From: CAZCGA01 sp964498075 | GTDB taxonomy: Bacteria; Desulfobacterota; Binatia; HRBIN30 | Direction of reading: 5' to 3' | Length of the DNA stretch: 64,000 nt | Assembly (NCBI GenBank): GCA_964498075.1 | Contig: CAZCGA010000004.1 | Span: 37,684 to 101,683 of the forward strand | Shown here: piece after piece, positions 8,338-17,115 of the stretch | Position numbering within the stretch: the stretch's first letter is position 1 | How the letters are laid out: every line of letters starts with the position of its first letter | Position numbers and translations under genes: made by a program | The notes under the pieces: model-generated | What the model was told of the DNA's origin: nothing | Databases searched by the model: none | Seen by the model: only the letters and a program-made list of their open reading frames with translations

Positions 8338-9468
8338 ATGCCGGCACGAGAGTTCGAGGTCATCATCATCGGCGGCGGGATCGCCGGCGCCTCTCTCGCC
8401 TACTTCCTGACCGAGCGGGGGCTGACCGACATCCTGCTCGTCGAGCGTGAAGAGCAACCCGGCTATCACACCACCGGTCGCAGCGCGGCGTCGCTGGTCG
8501 AGTGGGACCCGATCCCGGCGTTACATCAGCTCAAGGTGTTGGGGGCGGCGTTTCTGCGCAACCCTCCGCCTGGGTTTTCCGAGCAGCGCGTGCTGCATCC
8601 GTCTGGAATCCTGGTGACGTTTCAGGAGCCCATGTGGAGCGCGGTTGCACAAGTGGCGCCGTTGCTCGCGCAGCAAGGCACAGTCATCGAAGTGCTGTCG
8701 TCCGCGCAGGTCGTCGACAAGATTCCGGTGCTGTCGCCGCAGTACTTCGACGGTGGCGTCTTCTTTCCCGAGGACGGGCACATCGACGTGCACGAGCTGC
8801 TGTGGAGCTACCTCAAGCATGCGGCGCGGCGCGGCGCGCAGCGGCAGTGTGGCGTCGAGGTCCAGGGCATCCGTGTGGAGCGCGGACGCCGCCTTGGTGT
8901 GGTCACCATCGCGGGAGAGTTCGCGGCGCGCTGGGTCGTCAACGCTGCGGGTGCCTGGGCCGGGAAGATCGGCGTCCTCGCCAGTGCGGCGCCGATTGCG
9001 CTGACGCCGCGTCGGCGGACCATCGTTACGTTCGCGGCGCCGGAGGGCCTCGACGTCAGTGGCTGGCCGCTGGTCGACAACGAGTCGCACCATCTCTACT
9101 TCGCCCCGGAGTCGGGCGGCCTGCTGGCGAGCCCGATGGACGAGGAGCCGATGGAGCCGTGCGACGTGCAGCCGGACGACGTCGTAGTTGCCGAGACCAT
9201 CGACCGTCTGGGCAAGCTGGCTCCGGGACTGGTCCCGAAGACCTTGCGTCGCACCTGGGCCGGCTTGCGCACCTTCGCCCCTGACCGCGTCCTGGTAGTC
9301 GGCGAAGACCCGCTGGTCAGCGGCTTCTTCTGGTTAGCCGGTCAAGGTGGTTGCGGCATCGAGACCAGCCCCGCGGTCGGTCAGATCGCTGCCGACCTGC
9401 TCCTCGACGGTCGTACCGAGCGCTACGACGCCGCGCAGCTCGCGCCGTCGCGCTTCACGACGCGGTGA
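8338..9468 (+). CDS. FAD-dependent oxidoreductase, DAO family (D-amino-acid/D-arginine dehydrogenase-like)
   Basis: A 376-residue flavoprotein. The N-terminus VIIIGGGIAGASLAYFLTERG is a Rossmann FAD site, followed by LVEREEQPGYHTTGRSAASL, the DAO-family second motif. The tail GFFWLAGQGGCGIETSPAVGQIAADLLLDG closes the FAD pocket. It resembles D-arginine dehydrogenase and other deaminating oxidases of amines or amino acids; the precise substrate is not evident. ATG 8338 has a run of G residues upstream as ribosome binding site and follows the DUF1214 gene closely. No membrane anchor is seen. Confidence 0.88.
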   Translation: MPAREFEVIIIGGGIAGASLAYFLTERGLTDILLVEREEQPGYHTTGRSAASLVEWDPIPALHQLKVLGAAFLRNPPPGFSEQRVLHPSGILVTFQEPMWSAVAQVAPLLAQQGTVIEVLSSAQVVDKIPVLSPQYFDGGVFFPEDGHIDVHELLWSYLKHAARRGAQRQCGVEVQGIRVERGRRLGVVTIAGEFAARWVVNAAGAWAGKIGVLASAAPIALTPRRRTIVTFAAPEGLDVSGWPLVDNESHHLYFAPESGGLLASPMDEEPMEPCDVQPDDVVVAETIDRLGKLAPGLVPKTLRRTWAGLRTFAPDRVLVVGEDPLVSGFFWLAGQGGCGIETSPAVGQIAADLLLDGRTERYDAAQLAPSRFTTR

Positions 9469-9706
9469 AGCCGCCGTGTGATACGAAGCCAAGTGCTATC
9501 CACTCATGGATTCGATGACCATGGAAGGTGTAGGCCACAACCGCTCGAAAACGCCCGCACTTCGCGCGACGAAGTGGAAAACGAAAGACCGCGAAACGGC
9601 GCCCAACCTGGCGTGGGTCGCCGATTCGTTTCGTACGGATAAATAGGGTCAGTAAGTAGTTGTGCAACATCAGGGGAGCCGTGCTACGAACAAGTCGGAG
9701 GTTGCC

Positions 9707-9817
9707 ATGGACGCGCGGAAGGCAGATCTTGAGCAGAAGGCCCTTCGATTGTCAGCGACCCAGCGAGCGCGGTTGGCCCGTGTTCTTCTGGAGAGCCTCG
9801 GGGAGCGTGGCACCTGA
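9707..9817 (+). pseudogene. Truncated addiction-module (antitoxin-like) protein fragment
   Basis: ATG 9707 has a near-perfect GGAGG five bases upstream and opens 36 codons ending LSATQRARLARVLLESLGER. This matches the conserved N-terminal helix of the putative addiction-module component family (PF09720), usually about 70 residues and paired with a RelE/ParE-type toxin. The C-terminal half and any toxin gene are missing: a TGA follows directly and the next gene is a methyltransferase. Best read as an orphan, truncated antitoxin remnant. The rest of the 9469-9908 gap holds no other recognisable gene. Confidence 0.6.
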
Positions 9818-9908
9818 CCCGTTACGGGGTCAAGACTCCTTTCGATCACGTCCGACATCACGCCGGTGAGGTTTCTCAAGTGCCGGGGTCAAGGAGGAGG
9901 GAGATGCT

Positions 9909-10934
9909 ATGAACGCCGCACAAGATCCGTCACGAATCCTGGAAGTCGGGTTTGGTTTCTGGGCATCCAAGGTGCTGCTGACGGCGATCGAGTTCGAAGT
10001 TTTCACGACTCTCGGCGACCGAGCGATGACAGGTGAGGAGCTGCGCGAGGCAATGGCGCTCCACCCGCGCGGCATTTGGGACTTTCTCGATGCCCTGGTG
10101 GCACTCGGTTTTCTCGAACGCGAGGGCGAAGGATTCGCAGGGCGGTATCGCAACACAGAAGCCACCGGGCGGTTTCTAGACAAGAATCAGCCCACCTACC
10201 TCGGCGGCTTCCTCGAGATGTGTAACGCGCGTTTGTTTCGGTTCTGGAATGATCTGGGGCCGGCGCTCAAGACTGGTCAGCCGCAGAATGAAGTGAAGCA
10301 CAGCCAGAAGGCGATGTTCGAGACGCTCTATGAGGACCTTCCGCGGCTCGAACAATTCATGGGAGCGATGCGCGGCATCTCGATGGGGAATTTCCAGGCG
10401 CTTGCAGAAAAGTTTGATTTTTCGAAGTACAACACTCTCTGCGACGTGGGCGGAGCAACCGGGCTGCTCTCAACGCTTGTGGCGAAACGATATCCGCATC
10501 TGCGCTGCATCAGTTTCGATCTGCCGCAAGTGGAGCCGATTGCGAAGCGATGGATCGCCCAAGCGTCGCTAGCGGACCGCGTTCGCGCCGTATCCGGCGA
10601 CTTCCTGAAAGATGGGCTGCCCAAGGCCGATGTCGTCACGATGGGAATGATTCTCCATGACTGGAACCTGGAGAAGAAAAAACATCTCGTTCGGCTCGCC
10701 TACGAGGCGTTGCCGAATGACGGGGCCTTCATTGCGGTCGAGAACCTCATCGATGATGCGCGGCGGGAGAATGCATTCGGCCTGCTGATGTCGCTCAACA
10801 TGCTGATCGAATTCGGAGACGCCTTCGACTTCACGGGCAAGGACTTTTGGGGCTGGTGTCGAGTAGCGGGGTTCAAGCGTTATGAAGTCTTGCATTTGGC
10901 AGGTCCATGCAGCGCCGCAATCGCGTACAAGTAA
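9909..10934 (+). CDS. SAM-dependent O-methyltransferase (acetylserotonin/plant-type OMT family)
   Basis: A 341-residue protein with a dimerisation winged-helix domain at residues ~1-95 (SKVLLTAIEFEVFTTLGD, GIWDFLDALVALGFLEREG) and a Rossmann methyltransferase domain after ~150. The latter shows LCDVGGATGLLSTLVAKRYP (SAM motif I), FDLPQVEPIAKR, GDFLKDGLPKADVVTMGMILHDW and the GAFIAVENLIDD strand. The HDW motif holds the catalytic-base His typical of this family. The substrate is probably a small phenol or polyketide-like hydroxyl but is not determinable. A strong AGGAGGAGGG ribosome binding site precedes ATG 9909. Codon use is slightly less GC-rich than the neighbours, and the surrounding fragments suggest an acquired segment. 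Confidence 0.88.
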   Translation: MNAAQDPSRILEVGFGFWASKVLLTAIEFEVFTTLGDRAMTGEELREAMALHPRGIWDFLDALVALGFLEREGEGFAGRYRNTEATGRFLDKNQPTYLGGFLEMCNARLFRFWNDLGPALKTGQPQNEVKHSQKAMFETLYEDLPRLEQFMGAMRGISMGNFQALAEKFDFSKYNTLCDVGGATGLLSTLVAKRYPHLRCISFDLPQVEPIAKRWIAQASLADRVRAVSGDFLKDGLPKADVVTMGMILHDWNLEKKKHLVRLAYEALPNDGAFIAVENLIDDARRENAFGLLMSLNMLIEFGDAFDFTGKDFWGWCRVAGFKRYEVLHLAGPCSAAIAYK

Positions 10935-10976
10935 TGCCTCCGGTCCCACGAGACAGGGTAGCATCGTTATGAGGTC

Positions 10977-11318
10977 ATGCATGCCGTCGCCAATACCCCG
11001 GTGGAACCGGCGGGTCTCACCCACTGGAAATCGCCGTCTTTGCACGGCACACCAGTAGTGCGATTGCGAGGTACGCGGATCAACTGCGCCGAGGGCTTCA
11101 GGTACTTCTGCGGAGAGTGCGGTGGGAGGCTCTTCAACCGCCCCATGTCCACCCTAAAGTTTCTCTTGCTCGTGGTCGCTACCCTGGACGAGGAGCCCGA
11201 GTAGAGTCCCGTGATGCACATCAACGTCGAATCCAAGGCCGGCTGGTACGATATCCTTGATGATCTGCCGCAACACCAAGCGCTGCCCCCCGGTGTCAAA
11301 AGCGCGCTCGACGAGTGA
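10977..11318 (+). pseudogene. GFA-family (CENP-V/GFA zinc protein) pseudogene with in-frame stop
   Basis: In one frame the sequence encodes the C-terminal two-thirds of a GFA (glutathione-dependent formaldehyde-activating enzyme-like) domain: FRYFCGECGGRLFNRP with its CxxC zinc motif, then VATLDEEPE. A TAG follows at 11202-11204, after which the same frame continues PVMHINVESKAGWYDILDDL, the family's characteristic ending. The N-terminal CxCxxC zinc site is absent. An N-terminal deletion plus a nonsense codon indicate a dead gene. Confidence 0.75.
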
Positions 11319-11490
11319 ACACTGTGAACGGCCGTTGGCACTCCGCGAGTTCAATCGCGTTCTAGCTCCACAGGGAGCAACGACCGTCCGTTTGCCTTCG
11401 ATTCACCGTCTCGGCTACCGTTCCACCGTCGCGTCGGCGCGGGCCGCTGATGCGCGACGACGTCAGACGGCTCACTACAGGAAGGGGATC

Positions 11491-11670
11491 GTGGACGAGT
11501 TGATCTACGCATCAGCAACGGCGCTCGCGGAGGCCATTCGCACCAAACAGGTCTCCTCGGAAGAAGTCGTCGACGCTTACCTGCAGCGCATCGAGGAGGT
11601 GAACCCGAAGCTCAATGCCGTCGTGCAGCTCTCGCAGACGGGGCGGGCGGAGGCGCGAGATGAGCGCTGA
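11491..11670 (+). pseudogene. Amidase N-terminal fragment (GatA-like amidase signature family)
   Basis: GTG 11491, preceded by GGAAGGGG, opens 59 codons reading LIYASATALAEAIRTKQVSS then a helix ending LQRIEEVNPKLNAVVQL, the conserved start of amidase-signature enzymes. The frame ends after about 59 of an expected ~460 residues, before the Lys-Ser-Ser triad region, so no activity is possible. Its 3' end overlaps the start of the GNAT gene at 11660, which appears to have replaced the rest of the amidase. Confidence 0.7.
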
Positions 11671-12214
11671 GTCGAACATCCGGAGGCTGCGTCCCGAGGA
11701 CGCCACTGCCTTGGTAGCACTCCGTCGAGACGCGTTGGACAACGATCCCCTGGCCTTTGGAGCGTCGACCACGGACGACCGGGGCCTCTCGCTTGAGTTC
11801 GTCCGCAGTGTTCTGGCCGACGAGGATGAGCAAGCTGTGTTCGGGCACTTCGATGGAAGCAACCTCACCGGCATGGTCGGAGTACTTCGAGCGGCTGCAG
11901 TGAAGCGACGGCACAGGGCTGACATCTGGGGGATGTACGTTGCTCCGCATGCCCGGACCAAGGGGGTCGGGCGGATGCTGCTCGACGCCGCTATCGAGCA
12001 CGCGCGGGCGTGGCCCACGGTTGAACAGTTGCACCTCAGCGTCACCGACTCCGCTGTCGCTGCGAGGCGGTTGTACGAGACGGCGGGCTTCCAGTTGTGG
12101 GGCCGAGAGCCGCGCGCGCTCCAGTGGGCGGGGCGATTCGTCGACGAATTCCATCTCGTTCTCGAATTGGACGGACGCCGGAGTGCGCTGCCCAACCAGC
12201 GGATCACTCACTGA
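11660..12214 (+). CDS. GNAT-family N-acetyltransferase
   Basis: A 184-residue single-domain GNAT. The visible features are IRRLRPEDATALVALRRDAL, the central strand ADIWGMYVAPHARTKGVGRM with the acetyl-CoA-binding R-x-x-G-V-G loop, and the C-terminal LSVTDSAVAARRLYETAGFQ motif. ATG 11660 is preceded by GGAGGCG. The likely role is acetylation of a small amine or protein N-terminus; the target is unknown. Its last bases overlap the 3' end of the convergent cyclase/ATPase gene by seven bases. It sits directly on a broken amidase gene. Confidence 0.82.
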   Translation: MSAESNIRRLRPEDATALVALRRDALDNDPLAFGASTTDDRGLSLEFVRSVLADEDEQAVFGHFDGSNLTGMVGVLRAAAVKRRHRADIWGMYVAPHARTKGVGRMLLDAAIEHARAWPTVEQLHLSVTDSAVAARRLYETAGFQLWGREPRALQWAGRFVDEFHLVLELDGRRSALPNQRITH

Positions 12215-15200
12215 CTCAGCTCGTGCAGCGTCGTGGTGACGGTCGAGCTGCGGAACGCGGACTGCACGTCCGCCGGCAGGGCGACCGTCACAGCTTCCGC
12301 AACCTCGAGCGCCTCGCGCCACGCGGCGGTCGCCTCGTCGCGGCGTCCGAGGCTGTGCAGCACTCTGCCGTGCGCCAGCAGCGCCAGCCAACGCTGCGGC
12401 GGGTTGCCGAGGGCGCGAGCAGCATCCACCGTGGTCGCAAGCAGTCGCTCCGCTTCCGTCAGATTTCCTTCAGCGCTGTGGCAGGCGGCCAGGAGCCGCG
12501 TCGCGCGCACCAGGTGGCGCCGCGAGTTGGTGCGACGTGCCGTCGTCAAGCAGGCTTCAATGTGTTGCCGGGCGTGGCCGAGGTCACGGCGCGCCAGCGC
12601 CAGCTCGGCGGCACTCAGGTGGTAGTGCATCGTGTACCGCCAGGTGAGCCACTCGTTGTGCCGGTCACTGAGGATGGCGGCCACCTCGGCCAAATGTGGC
12701 TCGGCTCCCACGAGGTCGCCACGCACCAGCGCCAGATCAGCCAGGTTGGCCTCGGCGTTGCCGATCAACTCGGACGCCATCCGCAGCGAACCGACGTGAC
12801 GCGCAATCTCGATGCAGCAGCGGTTGGCTTTCTCCGCCTCGTCGAACGCACCGAGCTCGCCGAGCAGCCAGCCGCGCGTGTTCCACATGCGCGCCCGCCA
12901 CACCTTGTCGCCAATCGCTTCGGACAGCGCGATCCCCTCGGTTTGCAGGGCAAGCGCCCGCTCATACTGCCCGGCGCCGCCCAGAGTCATGGTGAACGTG
13001 CTGTACGCCTCCACCAGGTGCAGCAGCTGGCTCTCGCTCCGGAACATCGACACCACCGGCTCGATGCGCTCGATGGCCGTCGCGTAGTCACCCCGCCAGT
13101 TGTATTGGATGGCGTCGTACAGCTCGATCTGGCCGCGCAGGACGCGTTGCCCGCCGGCATCCGCCAGCTGCACCGCCTCCGCAAAGCATCCCGCGGCTTC
13201 TTCGAGCTGGCCGCGGACCTGCGGTACGAACCCCAGGATGAACATGGCCTGCGCGGCCGCGCCCAGCTGTCCGGACGGCTGCGCGATGACCAAAGCCTCG
13301 TTGGCGGCCGCGATCGCCTGGTCAAACTCGTGCGCCCAGAAGAGCGCCTCGGAGAGCGCGGCGTTGATCCGGGCGCGATCGGCGTCTGCGGTGACGCTCG
13401 TGAGTGCCCGCCGGTACGCCGCCACCGCCTCTGCGAACTCGCTGAGGCAGAAGTGCACCTGGCCCTTGCCTTCGCAGATCGCGACGCGCTGCTGCGGCGC
13501 GACGTCCAGATGCTCGGCCACCTCCAGGGCGCGATCGTAGAAGTACGCCGCCTCGCTGTTCGCGAAAGCCGCGCGCGCCTTGTCGCCGGCCTTCACCAAG
13601 TACTCGAAGGCCCGCGGCCACTCTTCGGCGCGATAGAAGTGGTGTGCCAGCGTCTCCCAGTATTCGGTCAGGCGATCGGCATACAGCTGTTCCACCGCCA
13701 GGCCGATGATCCGATGCAGCTCCTTGCGGCGCTGCAGCAGCAGGCTCTCGTACGCCACGTCGTGGGTGAGGGCATGCTTGAACATGTACGCCAGCTCCGG
13801 GACACCCGACTTCTCGTAGATCAGCTCGAGGCTGCGCAGCTCGCCGACGAGTGCGTTGACACGCTCCCCCACCTCACTCGCACGCTGCAGCAGCCGCACG
13901 GCAAACTCGCGCCCGATCACCGAGGCGATCTGCATGGCGCGCTTGGGCTCCTCACCGAGGCGATCGATGCGCGCCATGATCACGTCTTGAATGCGGTCGG
14001 GGATGACGATCTCCGATGCCGGTCGATCGAGAACGTAGCCGTCGCTGGTCAGACGCAACACGCCGAGCTCGAGCAGCGACTTGGTGACCTCTTCGATGAA
14101 GAACGGGTTGCCCTCGGCCTTCTGGGCAATGAGGGCGCACGCATCCTCCGGGATCTCCCACGCCTCCAACATCGCCGTCGCCATGGTGGCTGCCTCCTCG
14201 CGTGACAGCGGCTGCAACGCGATGCGGGTGATGTAACTGCGCTCGCCAAGGGCCGGCCGATACCCCGGTCGATAGGTGCAGATGAGGAGGACGCTGGCCG
14301 TCGCCAACGCGTCAGCGATGTAGGTGAGGAACTCCTCCGAAGCCTGATCGATCCAGTGAAGGTCCTCGATCAGCAGAACGACCGGCTGACGCGCGGCGCC
14401 CGCGAGCAACAGGCGCTTGAGCGCATCGAAGGTGGCGAAGCGCCGCGCGCTCGCATCCATGGCTCGGACGGCGGCATCACCCGGGTCGACGCCGAGGAGC
14501 GCACGGAAGTACGCTTCGCCTGGCTGCAGAGCTGGACCGAGCGCCTCCAGGCCTTGGTGGATCTTGTCGGCGACCAGCGATTCGCCGTCTGGTTCCTCAA
14601 TACCGAATGCCGCCTTCACAATGTCGGTGATCGGCAGAAATGGAATCGACCGTCCGAAGGAAACACAGCGTCCTTCGAGCCAGGCGGTTTCCTGGTCCCC
14701 CAATCGTTTCCGAAACTCGTGCAGCAGGCGCGATTTACCGATCCCGGCATCACCGACCACGAACGCCACCTGTCCGCGGCCGCTGCGCGCGTGCGCGAAG
14801 ATCGTCTCGAGAGCAGCCAGCTCGCCGGCGCGGGCGACGAGCGGCGTGAGGCCGTGCTCCGACGGGGCCACCAAGGGCGCCCGCGGTAGTGCGCGCAGCA
14901 CCTCATGCGCGACCGTCGTCCGCGACTTCCCTTTGAGCGCCAGCGGCCCGACGGATCGCGTTACGAACCGGCCGGCAATCAGCTTGGCGGTGTGCTCGCT
15001 GATCAGGACGGTCCCGGGCGCCGCCGCTGTCTGCAGGCGGGCGGCCAGATTGGTGGTGTCGCCTACCGCGGTGTAGTCCATGCGCAGGTCATCGCCGATT
15101 TTGCCGACCACGACCGGACCGCTGTTGATGCCGATGCGCATGTGGAAGTCGATCCCGCGCTGCTGGCGCAGCTCCTCGCTGTAACGTTTGAGCGCGGCCT

Positions 15201-15711
15201 GCATGCCGATGGCGGCACGCACGGCGCGCTCGGGCGCGTCCTCGTGAGCGATCGGCGCACCGAACAGGGCCATGATGCCGTCGCCGGTGAACTGGTTCAC
15301 CGTGCCTTCGTAGCGATGCACTTCCTGCATCAGGACCCGGAAGCAGCCATCCATGATGTCGTGCATCGCCTCCGGATCGAGGCGCTCGGCGAGGGCGGTG
15401 GACCCGGCGACGTCGGCGAACAGCACTGTCACCTGCTTGCGCTCGCCTTCCAACGCGCTGCGACTCTTGAGGATCTTGCTGGCAAGGTGATTGGGAGTGT
15501 ACGAGGCCGGCGAACCGGTGGTACGCGCGGGCACTGCGGTGGATGCGGGCGCCGGCGTGACCGCCGTGCCGCACTCGTCACAGAAGCGCGCGCCGCCGGG
15601 CAGCTCGGCGCCACATCCGGCGCACACCAGGCACAGCCGCTGCCCGCACCGCAAGCAGAACTTCGCTGTGTCGCGATTCTCGTACGCGCATGCCGAACAC
15701 GTCAGAGGCAT
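12208..15711 (-). CDS. Class III adenylate/guanylate cyclase with AAA ATPase and TPR domains
   Basis: A 1167-residue multidomain regulator. Two zinc ribbons (C-x2-C pairs) occupy residues ~5-50. A class III nucleotide cyclase domain lies at ~95-275, with FADVAGSTALAERLDP and FTGDGIMALFGAP carrying the metal aspartates, and DYTAVGDTTNLAARLQ. An AAA/STAND-type ATPase follows (VVGDAGIGKSRLLHEF Walker A; VVLLIEDLHWID Walker B), then a long TPR superhelix to the C-terminus. This architecture is common in Myxococcota, Binatota and rhizobia; the activating signal is unknown. The start at 15711 is preferred because a candidate promoter overlaps the alternative start at 15744. Confidence 0.92.
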   Translation of the reverse strand: MPLTCSACAYENRDTAKFCLRCGQRLCLVCAGCGAELPGGARFCDECGTAVTPAPASTAVPARTTGSPASYTPNHLASKILKSRSALEGERKQVTVLFADVAGSTALAERLDPEAMHDIMDGCFRVLMQEVHRYEGTVNQFTGDGIMALFGAPIAHEDAPERAVRAAIGMQAALKRYSEELRQQRGIDFHMRIGINSGPVVVGKIGDDLRMDYTAVGDTTNLAARLQTAAAPGTVLISEHTAKLIAGRFVTRSVGPLALKGKSRTTVAHEVLRALPRAPLVAPSEHGLTPLVARAGELAALETIFAHARSGRGQVAFVVGDAGIGKSRLLHEFRKRLGDQETAWLEGRCVSFGRSIPFLPITDIVKAAFGIEEPDGESLVADKIHQGLEALGPALQPGEAYFRALLGVDPGDAAVRAMDASARRFATFDALKRLLLAGAARQPVVLLIEDLHWIDQASEEFLTYIADALATASVLLICTYRPGYRPALGERSYITRIALQPLSREEAATMATAMLEAWEIPEDACALIAQKAEGNPFFIEEVTKSLLELGVLRLTSDGYVLDRPASEIVIPDRIQDVIMARIDRLGEEPKRAMQIASVIGREFAVRLLQRASEVGERVNALVGELRSLELIYEKSGVPELAYMFKHALTHDVAYESLLLQRRKELHRIIGLAVEQLYADRLTEYWETLAHHFYRAEEWPRAFEYLVKAGDKARAAFANSEAAYFYDRALEVAEHLDVAPQQRVAICEGKGQVHFCLSEFAEAVAAYRRALTSVTADADRARINAALSEALFWAHEFDQAIAAANEALVIAQPSGQLGAAAQAMFILGFVPQVRGQLEEAAGCFAEAVQLADAGGQRVLRGQIELYDAIQYNWRGDYATAIERIEPVVSMFRSESQLLHLVEAYSTFTMTLGGAGQYERALALQTEGIALSEAIGDKVWRARMWNTRGWLLGELGAFDEAEKANRCCIEIARHVGSLRMASELIGNAEANLADLALVRGDLVGAEPHLAEVAAILSDRHNEWLTWRYTMHYHLSAAELALARRDLGHARQHIEACLTTARRTNSRRHLVRATRLLAACHSAEGNLTEAERLLATTVDAARALGNPPQRWLALLAHGRVLHSLGRRDEATAAWREALEVAEAVTVALPADVQSAFRSSTVTTTLHELSQ

Positions 15712-15730
15712 CACCGTCACTGATGGACCG

Positions 15731-15760
15731 AATGATCGTTGCATTGAAACGGCCTGTCAA
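15731..15760 (-). promoter_or_regulatory. Candidate sigma70 promoter for the cyclase gene
   Basis: On the reverse strand, TTGACA (15760-15755) and ATCATT (15736-15731) are separated by 18 bases, about 20 bases before the 15711 start codon. The -35 box is perfect and the -10 box weak. It overlaps the alternative start at 15744, favouring initiation at 15711. Confidence 0.35.
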
Positions 15761-15831
15761 TGCGTCCGTGCGGGCGGGCTGGATGGCGGTGCGGCCTGCG
15801 GGCGAAAGGGTCACGGCGGTGGCCCGAAGTG

Positions 15832-15995
15832 CTTAGCCGACAAGAGGTCGAAGCGCTCTGGCGGCGCTGCTGGCGGCCCTTGACGGTACGGCGTGGACCA
15901 TGGCAATGCTCCTCTACGGTTCGGGTCTCCGCTTGATGGAGTGCTTGCGACTACGGGTGAAGGATATCGACTTCGTGCGCAGCGAGATTCTCGTG
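15832..15995 (+). pseudogene. Integron integrase (IntI-like tyrosine recombinase) fragment, frameshifted
   Basis: Two overlapping frames together reproduce the core of an integron-type integrase. LSRQEVEAL at 15832 is followed, after a one-base shift near 15858, by [14 protein letters not shown], then [20 protein letters not shown] and KDIDF. GSGLRxxE contains the first catalytic Arg of tyrosine recombinases. Homology stops around 15995; the HxxR, H/W and Tyr catalytic segments are absent. It is a decayed remnant. Confidence 0.7.
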
Positions 15996-16284
15996 GAATT
16001 GACACGAGGACTTGTTGCCTCCAAAAGGTTCGGCATCAGAGTATCCCCAGGCGAGCGGCGCCGTCCGACCAGCCGTATCGTGACTTCCCCGTCAACTCCA
16101 AGTTGCGGCGATGAGAGCGCGATTCCAGCCAGCTTCGACAACAAGAGATCGAGCGCGTGCGGAAGCTCCCCTACAACCAGCGGGCGCGTCCGGCTCCGAC
16201 CGGCGGACTGCTCTAGAAACCACCCCGCAACCACCGGAGCCGTCGGGAACGCCGATCCGTCGATCGGTCGAGTTCACGCCGCCC
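15996..16284. other. No gene recognised between integrase remnant and phosphotransferase
   Basis: This stretch continues the remnant's frame without similarity to integrases. I see no conserved coding frame, no clear attC hairpin and no terminator. It may be debris from the same rearrangement. Confidence 0.5.
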
Positions 16285-17115
16285 CTAGTCGATCGTGGCG
16301 GCGAGTCTCCTGAGGTTCGTCACGATCGGACGAAGGCTGTCGGGCTTGTAGACGAGCCGAAACGCGGTACTCGTGGCAAGCGCCACCGCCGTCCAGAACG
16401 ATCGGTGGGCGAGGTAGTGGTCCGGCCGACCTCCTCCGTCTTGGTAGGCGGTGATCAGATCCCGCTCCTGCTTCGCCGTCAACGGCCACAGCGCAACGGT
16501 TCGCGCCAGGTCGAACGCGACCGGCCTCGCTGCGAGTCGCTCCACGTCGATCGCGCGCAGTCCGTTCGCTGCGGTGACGATGAGGTTCACCGGACTGAGG
16601 TCCCCGTGGGTTCGAGCGATCCGGACCTTTCCGGGCGGCTCGATTCCAGCCAGCCGCTCCGCGAGCTTTGAATCGAGCCGGCGCTGCCTCGCCAGACGGC
16701 GCATCATGCGGGTCAACAAGCGCTTGTACTCCGACATGCTGCGAACGTATCCGCGCGGCGGAGCGCCGCGGTGAAGCTGAGCGAGAAGCTCGCCCGCCGC
16801 CCGGATCTGTCGACGTTCCTCGGCCGGGCCGGCTTGGCTCAGGTGCCGGTCCAATCGCACTCCTTCTACGTACTCGACGACCAGGGCGCGCGTGATCTGG
16901 AGCAGTGGGCGCGGGAGCGCAGAGGTTCTGCGGTGGTTGAGCAGCCGCCACACTTCGCTCGCCGCCGCCGCCGTCTTGAATTGCCTCAGCGTGACGTGCC
17001 GGCCGTCGTCGAGCTCGAGTCGAAACACCGGAACGTGTCCACCGCGAGACAGAGCCGTGGCTCGGCGGACGACGAAGCCCTTCGCTGCCAGTCTGGCGAC
17101 GAGTCGGGGGTTCAC
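16285..17115 (-). CDS. Phosphotransferase / small-molecule kinase (APH/ChoK-like fold)
   Basis: A 276-residue protein. The diagnostic segment is [20 protein letters not shown] (Brenner motif HGDLxxxN with the catalytic Asp), followed by the metal-binding [20 protein letters not shown]. The N-terminal lobe has [18 protein letters not shown] with a possible ATP Lys, and [15 protein letters not shown] as hinge. The family includes aminoglycoside, choline and lipopolysaccharide-core kinases; the substrate is unknown. GTG 17115 overlaps the upstream gene's TGA (GTGA), the classic coupled arrangement, so the HprK-like protein and this kinase are co-made. A glycosyltransferase lies on the other side of the HprK-like gene. 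Confidence 0.7.
   Translation of the reverse strand: MNPRLVARLAAKGFVVRRATALSRGGHVPVFRLELDDGRHVTLRQFKTAAAASEVWRLLNHRRTSALPRPLLQITRALVVEYVEGVRLDRHLSQAGPAEERRQIRAAGELLAQLHRGAPPRGYVRSMSEYKRLLTRMMRRLARQRRLDSKLAERLAGIEPPGKVRIARTHGDLSPVNLIVTAANGLRAIDVERLAARPVAFDLARTVALWPLTAKQERDLITAYQDGGGRPDHYLAHRSFWTAVALATSTAFRLVYKPDSLRPIVTNLRRLAATID

Noticed and set aside
11202..11204. In-frame TAG in the GFA gene as possible recoding (pyrrolysine)
   Set aside because: The N-terminal zinc-binding half is missing too, and the residue is not at a catalytic site, so simple pseudogenisation is the better reading.
12097..14205. 702-codon open frame opposite the cyclase/TPR gene
   Set aside because: Shadow of the minus-strand gene, which has clear cyclase, ATPase and TPR motifs; no motif is seen in this frame.
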